DNA from: Pyxicephalus adspersus | Lineage: Eukaryota > Chordata > Amphibia > Anura > Pyxicephalidae | Length of the DNA: 64,000 bases | Assembly: GCF_032062135.1 (NCBI RefSeq) | Contig: NC_092859.1 | Span: 122,737,842-122,801,841 of the forward strand | Reading direction: 5' to 3' | Shown: positions 52,301 to 57,169 of the stretch, in pieces | Numbering within the stretch: the first letter of the stretch is position 1 | Layout: every line of letters starts with the position of its first letter | Notes under the pieces: model-generated | The model's database searches: none | What the model saw: the letters and a program-made list of their open reading frames with translations, nothing else | Told to the model about the DNA's origin: nothing | Made by a program: the position numbers and the translations under genes

Positions 52301-54828
52301 GGCTTGTGAAGCTGCATTTAATATAATGAGAAGTGCAGAGTCAACATGTTTCTGCTGTATTCAGTATCCGTGCTGCATGTATTCCTCAGATAACAAGCAG
52401 AGGTGATGAATAACTTTTATTATACAATCGCCTCCACCTGTTCTTTCTTATCTGAACAGTACAGCACACTTAAAAAGATGTGTTTCTCAAGAAAGGTCAC
52501 ACCTTTGTGTGCTAAAATATAATCAATCTGATTTTTGTTGTAAATTTCAAGTGATTTTTTTGTACAGGTTTACTGCCTCACTCGGTATATTTTAAAGGAT
52601 GAGCTTACTTTAATTATCAAAGTCCTATACATGTATAGGCTGCATACTATACTCTCATAAGTCAGCTATTGGTTTAAAGAATAAGTAAAGGGACTTAATG
52701 GTGTAAGGATGAAAATGAGTCTTTTGCTATTCATGTGTAACTGTAAGAAACAAATTAAGGGCGTTATTGATTGATACAAATTTATATAAATTAGAAAATG
52801 TTGACAATATTTAAATGTGCTTGTCATCTTTACTAGAAAAATCCTTTTTATTTATTAGCATTGGAAACAAAGCCCATATTTAGCAGCCAAGATGGATAAA
52901 TACTGGTCAGGTGGATGAGCTAACTATGTGTCAACTGACAGTGTCTATGTTTTCCATAGAGTACTCAATACACCCCACAGAGCAATCATTTAAACTAATC
53001 CAACACAGGAAAGATCCGCAAGGGTCTACATTTGAGGTCCTATAACCCTAACAATGTACCTCTCCAATTTTCTCCCTTTTGGACTCTTAAATATATTTTT
53101 GTTATATCTGTTTATTAATAATAGATAAATTTCTGTTGATCAAGCCCGAAATCTTGTGAGCTAAGAACTCAACTAGATTGCGCTGCAGTCTTATCAGTTA
53201 GTTCCCAGTTCAACCGTATGTTAGGCAGAAGAGAAGATGGGTGGGTGTTTTGTAGTACTTTCCTAGGGTAGCAATTCTACTTTCATTGATAAAGCACAGT
53301 GAGTGAACATTGTCAACCTACTGCAAGAAGTACAATATTTATTAGGTATACTATTACTTATTTAGAAAATTAGGCAAAATTAAGGGAAAATAAATATGTA
53401 AAAGAAAATAATTCAACTACTACATCCATGTATTTGCAAGTAATTTGCAATATATTATATTATATATTACAAATATATATAATACTGAGAAAATAATCCT
53501 TGTTACCATTTCCTTCTGAAAAAAGACACCAAGCCTGATTTATTAAAGTTCTGCAAGGCTTTCATCAGTGAACCTGAGTGATCCATAAAACCTGAAATGA
53601 ATTTCCTAAAAGTAATTTGTTATTTGTTAGCACATTTTCTGTCAATTCTAGACCAGATCCATTCCAGGTTTACTGGACCACCCAGCTTCACTGATGACAG
53701 TGTATCCTCTCCAGCCTTAGAGAGCTTTATTAAACCAGGCCCACTGATCCAATAGTTTCTGAAGCATGTAAAAAGTATGTAGTGTTCTGACTATATTTCC
53801 CAATCTGCCTGCCTCTTCTATATCAGTGATTCCAAGTACTCGATCAAGATGTCAGGACACTGGCATTTTTAAATGGAAGAAAAAATGGCAGATCCTGAAA
53901 GCCTTCTAATTTTATGTTAAGAAGTAATTTGTGAGTAATATTTAATAATTGTGTGGATTATTGCATCTTCCATAATATTCAAAATAGCGGGGCCAGGGTG
54001 TCCCATTATTACCACAATGTACCACTTAGGTAAAACAAAACCACTTTCTCTGGCCCTTATGGGTCTGGGTCCACTGTGTATACAGTATATGCTGCACAGC
54101 GCAGACCTCAGTGAATGACCCCCCAGTGCAGTTTAATTTTTATGGGGCAGCCCCAAACATACCATTTCCACATGGGGAAAAGTGCACGTATAGATGAAAA
54201 ATATTTACTGAATATGTTTTCTTTTGTCTCCATAGACTTACTATTTATTTCAGTAGGACAAATATGTAACTACATCTGTAAGGCAGCATGAGTCAGTACT
54301 TTGGAACCTTAAGTGTTAGCAATATTAGGAGATGAAGGTCAACCTTTAAATATATATGATTTTAAAAAAATATAAAAAAGATGTTCACATCAAGATTTAA
54401 TATAATAAATAATAAAACCTGGTTTTGCTAAAGTAATGTTCAAAGGAAATTCATCTTTAATGCTGGTATTTCAGTTTTAAAAATAAACGCAAATATTTGA
54501 ACCTTAAATATCTTTTAGCAACAGTTAATAACTGTAATAAGTCATAATATAATTTATATGTACACAGTTTTTTAGAAAAACATGTGCTTATGGATTTAGT
54601 AAAGCTGTGACAATTCCCAATGACAAAGATAAAGAGTCACTCACCTATCCCACACTCAGTACACTCGTAAAGTTCTTGTCCATTACATTCCTCGCAGCTT
54701 GGGTGGCAGTCCACACACTGGGCATTAAGAACAAACTGTCCATTGGGACATAACGTGGCTGACAAATATCCAGATAGGTGCAGGAGAAGGAGCACAAAGT
54801 AGCAAACTTTTGTTGTGTTTGACTCCAT
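15517..54828 (-). CDS. PCSK5-like: PCSK5-like membrane-anchored furin-repeat protein without a protease domain (10 exons)
   Basis: Spliced gene model. Coding exons in transcript order are 54828-54645, 48409-48211, 46700-46477, 43686-43444, 34705-34460, 31319-31124, 28590-28385, 24469-24369, 20002-19831 and 15932-15517. They total 2187 bases, that is 728 codons plus TGA. Every junction has AG/GT borders and matching phase, and each restores the furin-repeat spacing (C-x2-C-x3-C-x2-C, often followed by GP and C-x2-C). The protein has a signal peptide (about 1-24), eleven furin-like repeats, a terminal CC/CCFC cluster, a stalk, a transmembrane helix (about 623-643) and an 85-residue cytosolic tail. 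At least five N-glycosylation sequons lie in the ectodomain. The tail resembles that of long PCSK5 (PC5/6B). In PCSK5 and PCSK6 the Cys-rich region is known to tether the protease to cell-surface heparan sulfate proteoglycans and TIMPs. No subtilisin catalytic triad, prodomain or P domain is encoded here. A surface anchor, scaffold or decoy role is inference. Some other furin-repeat protein is less likely because of the tail match. Confidence 0.85.
16177..16620 (+). mobile_element. Short GC-rich repeat element, family A (copy 1)
   Basis: Starts TTAAAGCAGACC. The interior contains AAAGCCTCCTGGG, GCATCCTGGGAGGC, CTCACGCATGCGCAGTGAGAT and GATGGCGCC, and it ends in a T-rich stretch with TTTAGTTCC. 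Related copies are at 44165-44690 and 42525-42850. Confidence 0.6.
17178..17345. mobile_element. MITE family B (partial)
   Basis: TTTTAGGCCACGTACACATGCC, GAAAATCTGACATGTGCAGAGCAGCC, GGAGGAAAGCACAGCAGGGTACTGC and CTCTTCTCTCC follow the same order as in 59880-60212. The right end is missing or diverged. Confidence 0.6.
17952..18105. mobile_element. Palindromic MITE, family C (left part)
   Basis: Starts GGGCCTGATTTATTAAAG and carries GTGAAGCTGAGTGATCCAGC, as in 31697-31916, but the right arm is lost after ACCAGATCTATTG. Confidence 0.7.
19831..20002 (-). CDS. PCSK5-like: Exon 9: furin-like repeat 11 and terminal Cys cluster
   Basis: 172 bases, phase 0 in and phase 1 out. The acceptor is TTTATCTTGCAG and the donor GTATGT. 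It encodes [30 protein letters not shown], then [18 protein letters not shown] and DLNS. The CC...CCFC cluster closes the Cys-rich domain before the stalk and transmembrane helix in exon 10. Confidence 0.87.
20125..20530. repeat. GC-rich repeat element, family D
   Basis: Contains the pair CCCTAGGGGTAAAA and GACCCTGAGTCACACTCGGGG, a GC-rich middle with GACGTCAGTGCGTGCAGACG, and TGTAAAAGCAGTACATTA near its end. The last word also occurs in 62650-62990. Short open frames in it are not regarded as genes. Confidence 0.45.
20575..20672. repeat. Short inverted-repeat fragment related to family B
   Basis: CTGTACACAGGCAAGATTCTTGTCCAA is followed by the partner TTGGACAAGAACCACTGCAA and TGTGTATCCAGCCTTA. 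The arms pair and the outer words resemble the TGTACACA / AGCCTTA ends of family B at 59880-60212. Confidence 0.45.
22330..22382. repeat. (TA)n microsatellite
   Basis: Uninterrupted TA dinucleotides except for a CAT near the right end. Confidence 0.95.
23256..23397. repeat. 71-bp unit repeated twice in tandem
   Basis: CATCTGTTCATCGGTGTATG through AAGGTGTCCTTTGG occurs at 23256-23326 and again at 23327-23397 without visible change. Each unit contains AATAAA within TTTGGAATAAACTTC. It may belong to an LTR or another repeat, but no borders were found. Confidence 0.85.
24369..24469 (-). CDS. PCSK5-like: Exon 8: small exon completing furin-like repeat 10
   Basis: 101 bases, phase 1 in and phase 0 out. 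The acceptor is CTCTGTACAG and the donor GTAAGA. It encodes [15 protein letters not shown], then [17 protein letters not shown]. It closes the repeat started in exon 7 ([11 protein letters not shown] ... CTTC) and leads in phase 0 into [10 protein letters not shown] of exon 9. It is below usual ORF-size cut-offs and is found only by the repeat pattern and splice phase. Confidence 0.8.
24765..24965 (-). mobile_element. hAT-type non-autonomous element, family H (reverse copy)
   Basis: Read on the minus strand it contains CCAGAACCTGCCCACTCTCC, GGTCTGAG, CTTGCCCACC, GGGGGACATGG and ends ACCACCAGTGGTTGGCGACTG, matching 35928-36275 and 12305-12548. TTGGCAACCACTG is repeated twice at its right edge. 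Confidence 0.6.
25018..25420. mobile_element. Short element with TACACAGAC-like inverted ends
   Basis: Starts CTAAGGCTAAGTCTACACAGAC and ends CCATGTAGATTTAGTCGTAATTTAG, an imperfect inverted pair. The interior repeats ATTTATAAACGC- and CATTTATAAATGC-type words in both directions. No ORF. The family is not named from sequence alone. Confidence 0.45.
26430..27715 (+). mobile_element. 5'-truncated LINE, CR1/L2/Rex1-type, reverse-transcriptase part
   Basis: The frame at about 26438-26834 reads [18 protein letters not shown], then [20 protein letters not shown] and [13 protein letters not shown] (the YADD catalytic box), with a [15 protein letters not shown] motif. After a frameshift it continues as [20 protein letters not shown] and later [18 protein letters not shown]. 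The 3' end is TAGATTGTAAGCTCTTCGGG through GTAATATGTTGGCGC and an (ATT)n-like tail. It is a dead, 5'-truncated copy antisense to the host gene. Confidence 0.88.
28385..28590 (-). CDS. PCSK5-like: Exon 7: furin-like repeats 9 and 10 (start)
   Basis: 206 bases, phase 2 in and phase 1 out. The acceptor is TTTTTGTGTAG and the donor GTAAGA. It encodes [42 protein letters not shown] and [12 protein letters not shown]. With the next exon the last residues form NDS, a sequon. Confidence 0.87.
29345..29582. mobile_element. hAT-type MITE, about 238 bp
   Basis: Ends are CCAGTGTTTCCTGG and CTAGTTTAGAAACACTGG, bracketed by TCTAGA and TCTAGG that may be decayed target duplications. The interior (GAGGGAACCC, CCTGAGAATCACAAACTCCTC) resembles the copy at 47008-47254. 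No ORF. Confidence 0.65.
30333..30500 (-). repeat. LINE/SINE 3'-tail fragment with (TTA)n
   Basis: Reverse complement of the common tail: (ATT)n, CCAACATATTACACAGCG, TGTACAATAAATAGGG, TTGCAAATGGCAGA, then GGAGGAGGAGAGGACC. It matches the 3' end of the LINE at 27565-27715. Confidence 0.75.
31124..31319 (-). CDS. PCSK5-like: Exon 6: furin-like repeat 8
   Basis: 196 bases, phase 1 in and phase 2 out. The acceptor is TTTGTTACAG and the donor GTAAAT. It encodes [20 protein letters not shown], then [20 protein letters not shown] and DVCAPGYY, ending LCILHCPP. The sequon NTS is present. It joins exon 7 as HCPPG + YFKSNSRC. Confidence 0.87.
31697..31916. mobile_element. Palindromic MITE, family C (complete)
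   Basis: About 220 bp with inverted halves: GGGCCTGATTTATGAAAG at the left and TTCTTAAATTAGGCCC at the right. Inner arms are GTGAAGCTGGGTGATCCAGC and GCTGGATCACTCAGCTTCAC. Other copies lie near 17952, 53530 and 56865. No ORF. Confidence 0.8.
33145..33195 (+). repeat. Short LINE/SINE 3'-tail fragment
   Basis: TAGATTGTAATATGTTGGCGCTATATAAATATTGTATAATAATA combines the start and end of the tail seen at 27565-27715, with the middle deleted. Confidence 0.5.
33672..34272 (+). mobile_element. Degenerate mariner transposase (DD34D)
   Basis: The C-terminal half can be read as LQDIAPAH (second catalytic Asp, codon at 33975) through [21 protein letters not shown] (third Asp, codon at 34080). Exactly 34 residues lie between the two Asp, the DD34D spacing of mariner. 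A TAG at 33993-33995 replaces the residue after APAH, and the upstream part ([27 protein letters not shown]) is frameshifted. It is a dead copy inside intron 5, on the strand opposite to the host gene. Terminal inverted repeats were not located. Confidence 0.8.
34460..34705 (-). CDS. PCSK5-like: Exon 5: furin-like repeats 6 (end) and 7
   Basis: 246 bases, phase 1 to phase 1. The acceptor ATTAG follows a T-rich tract, and the donor is GTAAGT. It encodes [20 protein letters not shown], then [32 protein letters not shown] and [11 protein letters not shown], ending in FYLY. The next exon supplies [11 protein letters not shown], the expected continuation. Confidence 0.87.
35928..36275 (+). mobile_element. 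hAT-type non-autonomous element, family H
   Basis: Shares an ordered set of segments with 12305-12548 (same strand) and 24765-24965 (reverse): CCAGAACCCGTCCACTCTCC, GGTCTGAG, CCTGCCCACC, GGGAGACATGG, and GGTGCGCC followed by a C run. It starts near CCCGCCCCACTACACCCCTG. Two overlapping long frames exist on opposite strands but look like by-products of GC-rich repeat sequence. Confidence 0.55.
38757..38845 (+). repeat. LINE 3'-tail fragment (truncated)
   Basis: TATATTGTAAGTTCTTTTAGGCAGGGTCC followed by CATTTGCAACCCC matches the 3' end of the LINE at 27565-27715. It stops before the GTAATATGTTGGCGC part. Confidence 0.6.
39000..39255 (+). mobile_element. Tc1-like transposase remnant
   Basis: Decayed reading frames recall the C-terminal part of Tc1-type transposases. 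A stretch reading [10 protein letters not shown] is followed by [11 protein letters not shown] and MWEDF, matching the SPDLNPIE...W hallmark around the third catalytic acid residue. A stop and frame slips interrupt it. Ends were not defined. Confidence 0.6.
40930..41616. other. Assembly gap (687 N)
   Basis: Run of unknown bases inside intron 4. Open frames reported across it are meaningless. A small phase 1-1 exon could hide here, though the protein does not appear to need one. Confidence 1.
42525..42850 (+). mobile_element. Short repeat element, family A (diverged copy)
   Basis: Starts TTTAAAGTGAACCTG and ends CTAAGTTCTGCTTTAG, which look like imperfect inverted ends. The interior has AGGGTATTTAACCC, GAATGGGAGCGCAGAGCTCCTGG and GATGGCG, echoing 16177-16620 and 44165-44690. 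No coding capacity seen. Confidence 0.5.
43444..43686 (-). CDS. PCSK5-like: Exon 4: furin-like repeats 4 (end), 5 and 6 (start)
   Basis: 243 bases, phase 1 to phase 1, so it could be skipped without a frameshift. The acceptor is TTGAAAG and the donor GTATGA. It encodes [20 protein letters not shown], then [32 protein letters not shown] and NSQIRECQ. The sequon NGT is present. The next exon continues with ECHMTCAQC, giving normal repeat spacing. Confidence 0.87.
44165..44690 (+). mobile_element. Short GC-rich repeat element, family A (copy 2)
   Basis: Shares long segments with 16177-16620: AAAGCCTCC near the start, GCATCCCGGGAGGC / GCATCCTGGGAGGC, CTCACGCATGCGCAGTGAGAT, GATGGCGCC, and a final AAAGGT before a T-rich end. 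No transposase ORF. Its last 160 bases recur at 45550-45710 because they lie in the tandem duplication. Confidence 0.6.
44531..46595. repeat. Diverged tandem duplication (about 1.02 and 1.05 kb) overlapping exon 3
   Basis: Unit A is 44531-45549 and unit B is 45550-46595. Both start GCGCCCAGGATGTCGG and end CTGTTCTCCAGG. They are closely similar over most of their length but differ by several indels, for example about 50 bases present only in A after CCACTGATG, and a roughly 80-base replacement near 46.02-46.11 kb. Such divergence fits an older duplication or two haplotypes placed in series. Confidence 0.85.
45431..45549 (-). pseudogene. Partial duplicate of exon 3 (3' half only)
   Basis: Matches the 3' part of exon 3 from [11 protein letters not shown] onwards, with the donor retained. 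It stops abruptly at 45549, where the duplicated unit begins again with GCGCCCAGG. It has no acceptor and lacks the first half of the exon, so it is not expected to be spliced in. It lies within intron 3 as part of the roughly 1-kb tandem duplication. Confidence 0.75.
46477..46700 (-). CDS. PCSK5-like: Exon 3: furin-like repeats 3 and 4 (first part)
   Basis: 224 bases, phase 2 in and phase 1 out. The acceptor is TTTTTTGTGCAG. The donor GTACAA is weaker than the others in this gene. It encodes [14 protein letters not shown], then [33 protein letters not shown] and [18 protein letters not shown]. Sequons are NKT and NCS. The 3' half (46477-46595) is duplicated, without its 5' half, at 45431-45549. 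Confidence 0.86.
47008..47254. mobile_element. hAT-type short non-autonomous element (copy in unit 1; repeated at 47729-47975)
   Basis: Begins CAGTGTTTATC and ends GAAACACTGG, with imperfect inverted ends of the hAT style. Its interior (GGGGTTCCTTGAG, TCAGTATAACTGAC, GGGGTTCCTC) resembles the element at 29345-29582. No ORF of transposase size is present. It lies at the edge of the 721-bp duplication. A clear 8-bp target duplication was not found. Confidence 0.6.
47490..47688 (-). CDS. PCSK5-like: Exon 2, proximal duplicate copy (alternative to the distal copy)
   Basis: Copy of exon 2 with the same acceptor, donor and coding sequence, carried in a 721-bp tandem duplication. It can replace the distal copy without changing the protein. 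If both copies were spliced in series, the junction would read GAG TTA TTT TCT GGA TGA, a stop five codons in, because the exon is 199 bases long. It is therefore either mutually exclusive with the other copy, silent, or an assembly artefact. Confidence 0.6.
48211..48409 (-). CDS. PCSK5-like: Exon 2, distal copy: furin-like repeat
   Basis: 199 bases, entering in phase 1 and leaving in phase 2 (acceptor ATATTTCAG, donor GTAAGT). It encodes [20 protein letters not shown], then the repeat core [14 protein letters not shown], and ends SCLSGCP plus two bases. It completes the repeat begun in exon 1 (CTECGI + GYFLDEE) and hands over in phase to exon 3 (CP + DGYFGNAEG). An apparently identical copy lies 721 bp further along transcription, at 47688-47490. 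The sequence does not show which copy is used. Because the exon is asymmetric (1 to 2), only one copy can be included in an open message. Confidence 0.85.
48640..49275 (+). mobile_element. Tc1-like non-autonomous remnant
   Basis: Starts TGTGAGCAAAAGTTTTTAAGAA and continues TTTGGTGTATCTACTTTTGGCC, recalling terminal segments of Tc1-like elements. Farther on, GAAAGACCAAGCACAGC and GAAACCTGGTGGAGAAATCTGG follow Tc1-derived repeat words. The reading frame at 48985-49266 is degenerate, with no catalytic motif. Confidence 0.5.
50700..50990 (+). mobile_element. CR1-type LINE fragment (C-terminal RT part)
   Basis: The frame from 50707 reads [18 protein letters not shown], then [18 protein letters not shown] and [19 protein letters not shown]. 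This is the RT C-terminal block of CR1-type LINEs. A frameshift near 50900 moves it to [19 protein letters not shown]. 5' truncated and dead. Confidence 0.85.
50990..51110 (+). mobile_element. hAT-type end fragment
   Basis: TTGCTGTTTTGCGGCTCCAGAC leads to GGCTCTTTTGATAGTAAAGG and TTGCTGACCCCTGG. The last words also close the segment near 19340, as in Charlie-type hAT ends. Confidence 0.45.
51576..52240. mobile_element. Compound foldback element, about 665 bp
   Basis: Outer arms: ACAGGTTATCC and GGATAACCTGT. Then GGATGATTCCCATGGCTG and CAGCTGTGGGAATCATCC. Then GACTCCTGACAGTGTGGGATCC and GGATCCCACACTGTCAGGAG. Then CACCTCTAGTGCTCC and GGAGCACTAGAGGTG. A second inner pair (CTTTCTTGATTGCTCC and GGAGCAATCAAGAAAG) lies in the middle. 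Open frames in it come from the repeat. Confidence 0.85.
53530..53748. mobile_element. Palindromic MITE, family C
   Basis: CCTGATTTATTAAAGTTCTGC at the left, AGAGCTTTATTAAACCAGGCCC at the right, with GTGAACCTGAGTGATCC and the reverse-type GGACCACCCAGCTTCACTG inside. Confidence 0.8.
54645..54828 (-). CDS. PCSK5-like: Exon 1: start codon, signal peptide, first furin-like repeat
   Basis: Encodes residues 1-61 plus one base (ends in phase 1, donor GTGAGT). The ATG at 54828-54826 has a strong context (A at -3, G at +4), and an in-frame TGA sits 9 bases upstream at 54837-54835, so translation cannot enter this frame from farther up the same exon. The N terminus is a classic signal peptide: short polar start, hydrophobic core [15 protein letters not shown], and a likely cut after LSA near residue 24. 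The mature chain begins TLCPNG and runs into the first furin-like repeat, [13 protein letters not shown]. That this is the true first coding exon, and not an internal exon of a protease gene, follows from the stop, the start context and the signal peptide together. Confidence 0.88.
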
Positions 54829-55150
54829 TTTCCCTCAGAAAGTTCCTTTGCCAGTCTCCTGCTGACTAACAGGTGTGTTCTGACAATGGCCAGGGAGAGA
54901 GGTTTTCCACTCAAAGAAATCAGTTACCAGTATGAAACAAGAGCTCCAGACTGGTCAGACCGGTTTCCCTTTCCCTTCAACTTCAATGTTAGATCAAATT
55001 CCAGAATTATTCAGGGGAAAAAAACAAGAAAAAAAACATGCCTTGAAATGCCATTTTAGCTACTAATTTTGTCTTCTTGTTTGGTAGCAGAAAACTTGTA
55101 GATGCTCCAGATTAAATTCTGTTACAGACTTCTCTGTTCAGTCTGATCAT
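54829..55150 (-). promoter_or_regulatory. Presumed 5' UTR and proximal promoter of the PCSK5-like gene
   Basis: This is the sequence directly upstream of the exon 1 start codon. The last 9 bases before ATG are TGA GGG AAA. No clear TATA box at a fixed distance, CpG island or splice acceptor near the ATG was recognised, so the transcription start is not defined. The interval is a placement by position only; its outer limit is arbitrary. Confidence 0.25.
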
Positions 55151-56864
55151 TTTGAGTTGTTATAATATTATCTACAAAACAATTAACCTTTTACCATATG
55201 AACATATTTCCCATGACTTAGGGATACCAGAAGTCCTTCCCACAAACTGCAACCTCATACCCAACCTCCCCGAACTCCCCTTCCAATTCCCTGAAAAAAA
55301 ATTCAAGACCATCTTTTTGCAGTTTAAAATGGCTGTAATAGTTGTTTATTACAATTCTAAATGATAAATAATCATAATCATATATATATAACAATAATGC
55401 CTAACATCAAATTCCTCTTTCACATTAAAAACATCATTAACATAAAAATTATCATAAACTTAACATTAACCTCCCTGACCCTTGCTTACCAAAAACACGT
55501 AGGCTGTAGGTCCTCAAAGGCATCCCCATAACCAACCTTGATGCCATCATCACTTACTTGTTCCCAGCCAGGTCCAGGCACATTTGTCACTTAGTGGGGG
55601 TGACAGTCCTTTTGAGACCTTTGGTCAAAGGCTAGAAGATAGACTGGCTGTGTTGTCAGATGTATTATCATATTCACTCCTTTATAAATAGACCCCCTAG
55701 TACTTAGGTGTGTGCTGCAGCACCAACACCCCACTCCAATTTTTAAGGATGGACATACTAGCAGTTGGAATGAATATTAAGAACTCAATAAAATCTTGTG
55801 TATTACATATGTAATTTAGAATTTCAACAATCTGAAATTCAATAATGAATTTTCTCCATTTTAAATTTTGTAGCATCAAGCCTGAGTAGACCTATTTACC
55901 AGACACAAATTTTGCAGGCATTCCATTTTGTAGATTTAAAAGTACAAACCTAAAAAGTACTGAAAAATGAATAAGCAAAAGGGACAGAAAACAAAAAAAA
56001 TTGCATCATGCACTGGCACTGAATTATAGTCATTTGGTAAGTTTTAGTAGCCATTTAAAATCATATTACCATATTGAGAATTTTTACTGCAACTCAGTGA
56101 AAGCATAAAAATTTCATTTAGTGCAGCCTACCTAACTTAAGTGCATTTTATAGTTAATACAGACATTAAATCCGGCCATAGACACCAAATGTGGATCAGG
56201 TATTTTCACCTTACATAACCAGCTACACATTTATATCCTTCTCATTCTCCCACAGCTATACATCTACTCATTGTGGGAAAGAACATACTGACTGTATAGT
56301 TGGTATTGCTGCACAGGGGTACAAGAACAAGAGGGAAAAAATACACGGAGGCACGTGGACAGAATAAAGCACCCACTGACATAAAAAGCCCAGACCCCAA
56401 AACAATTATTTGTCAAATGCATGTTTAATAGCTAGGATATGGCACTGAGTTTCTTACTGTTGTAAACATTATAATCATGCCAAGTTGCCAAGGAGGCCAA
56501 AACAGTAATGAGTCCCTGTTCAATGCTAGTTTAGAAATGGGAATACATACAAAAGGTCATTACTCATTTTCTTTTTTTAGTTACACTGAGAGAATGAACA
56601 CATGTAAGCATTTTATTGTATTTGGAATTTGTACTTTGTACATATAACAATAAACTTTAAACTTTAAAATAGGCAGTTACACTTAGAGGCAGAGTGTAGT
56701 GCAGCAGCAGAACTCAAAGGTGGATATAACAGTTAGTAGTGCATAGAGATACTGAAATAATAATTAGGTATTTATGGTAACAGAAACTATTCTGTTCTTC
56801 AAGATACAGTCAATATAAATGTTCCACTCTATACACAATACCACTAAGGGGGAACATAAGATAC
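54838..56864. other. DNA upstream of the PCSK5-like gene
   Basis: AT-rich. No Cys-rich, subtilisin or P-domain reading frame was seen on either strand, and no element was recognised apart from possible promoter sequence next to exon 1. Confidence 0.55.
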
Positions 56865-57165
56865 CACTTGTACACTTTCATGAGGGAGGCTGGGTGATCC
56901 AGCAAACATGGAATTTATTATTATTAGGATTTATATAGCGCCAACATATTACGCAGTGCTGTACATTAAATAGGGATTGCAAATGACAGACTAAAACAGA
57001 CAGTGATACAGGAGGAGAGGACCCTGCCCTGAAGAGCTAATTCCTAGCAAATGTTTAGAATCTTGGACCAGATCCATTCCAGGTTTTCTTGGATCACCCA
57101 GCTTCACTTTTGAAAGTGTATCCTCTCCAACCTTGGATAACTTTAAAACATCAGGCCCACTGAAA
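56865..57165. mobile_element. Palindromic MITE, family C, split by a nested insertion
   Basis: The left arm GGCTGGGTGATCCAGCAAACATGGAAT (56889-56915) is interrupted, and the element resumes at TTCCTAGCAAATG with GGATCACCCAGCTTCAC and TTTAAAACATCAGGCCCA. The intervening 56916-57042 is a LINE/SINE tail. Confidence 0.75.
56916..57042 (-). repeat. LINE/SINE 3'-tail inserted in the family C MITE
   Basis: TTATTATTATTAGG, then ATATAGCGCCAACATATTACG, TGTACATTAAATAGGG, TTGCAAATGACAGA and GGAGGAGAGGACCCTGCCC: the reverse complement of the tail at 27565-27715. It ends at GAAGAGCTAA, where the MITE resumes. Confidence 0.8.
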
Positions 57166-57169
57166 AAAG

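Larger units (their letters stand above)
48410..54644 (-). other. Intron 1 (6.2 kb)
   Basis: Joins exon 1 (donor GTGAGT) to exon 2 (acceptor ATATTTCAG), both phase 1. It contains a Tc1-like remnant (48.6-49.3 kb), a CR1 LINE fragment with a hAT-type end (50.7-51.1 kb), a compound foldback (51.6-52.2 kb) and a palindromic MITE (53.5-53.75 kb). Nothing exon-like was recognised in 49.3-50.6, 52.25-53.5 or 53.75-54.6 kb. Confidence 0.7.

Noticed and set aside
15517..54828. Alternative identity as FRAS1 or another furin-repeat protein
   Set aside because: No CSPG or Calx-beta type repeats are present, and the cytosolic tail with DGTVYKKY fits PCSK5 better.
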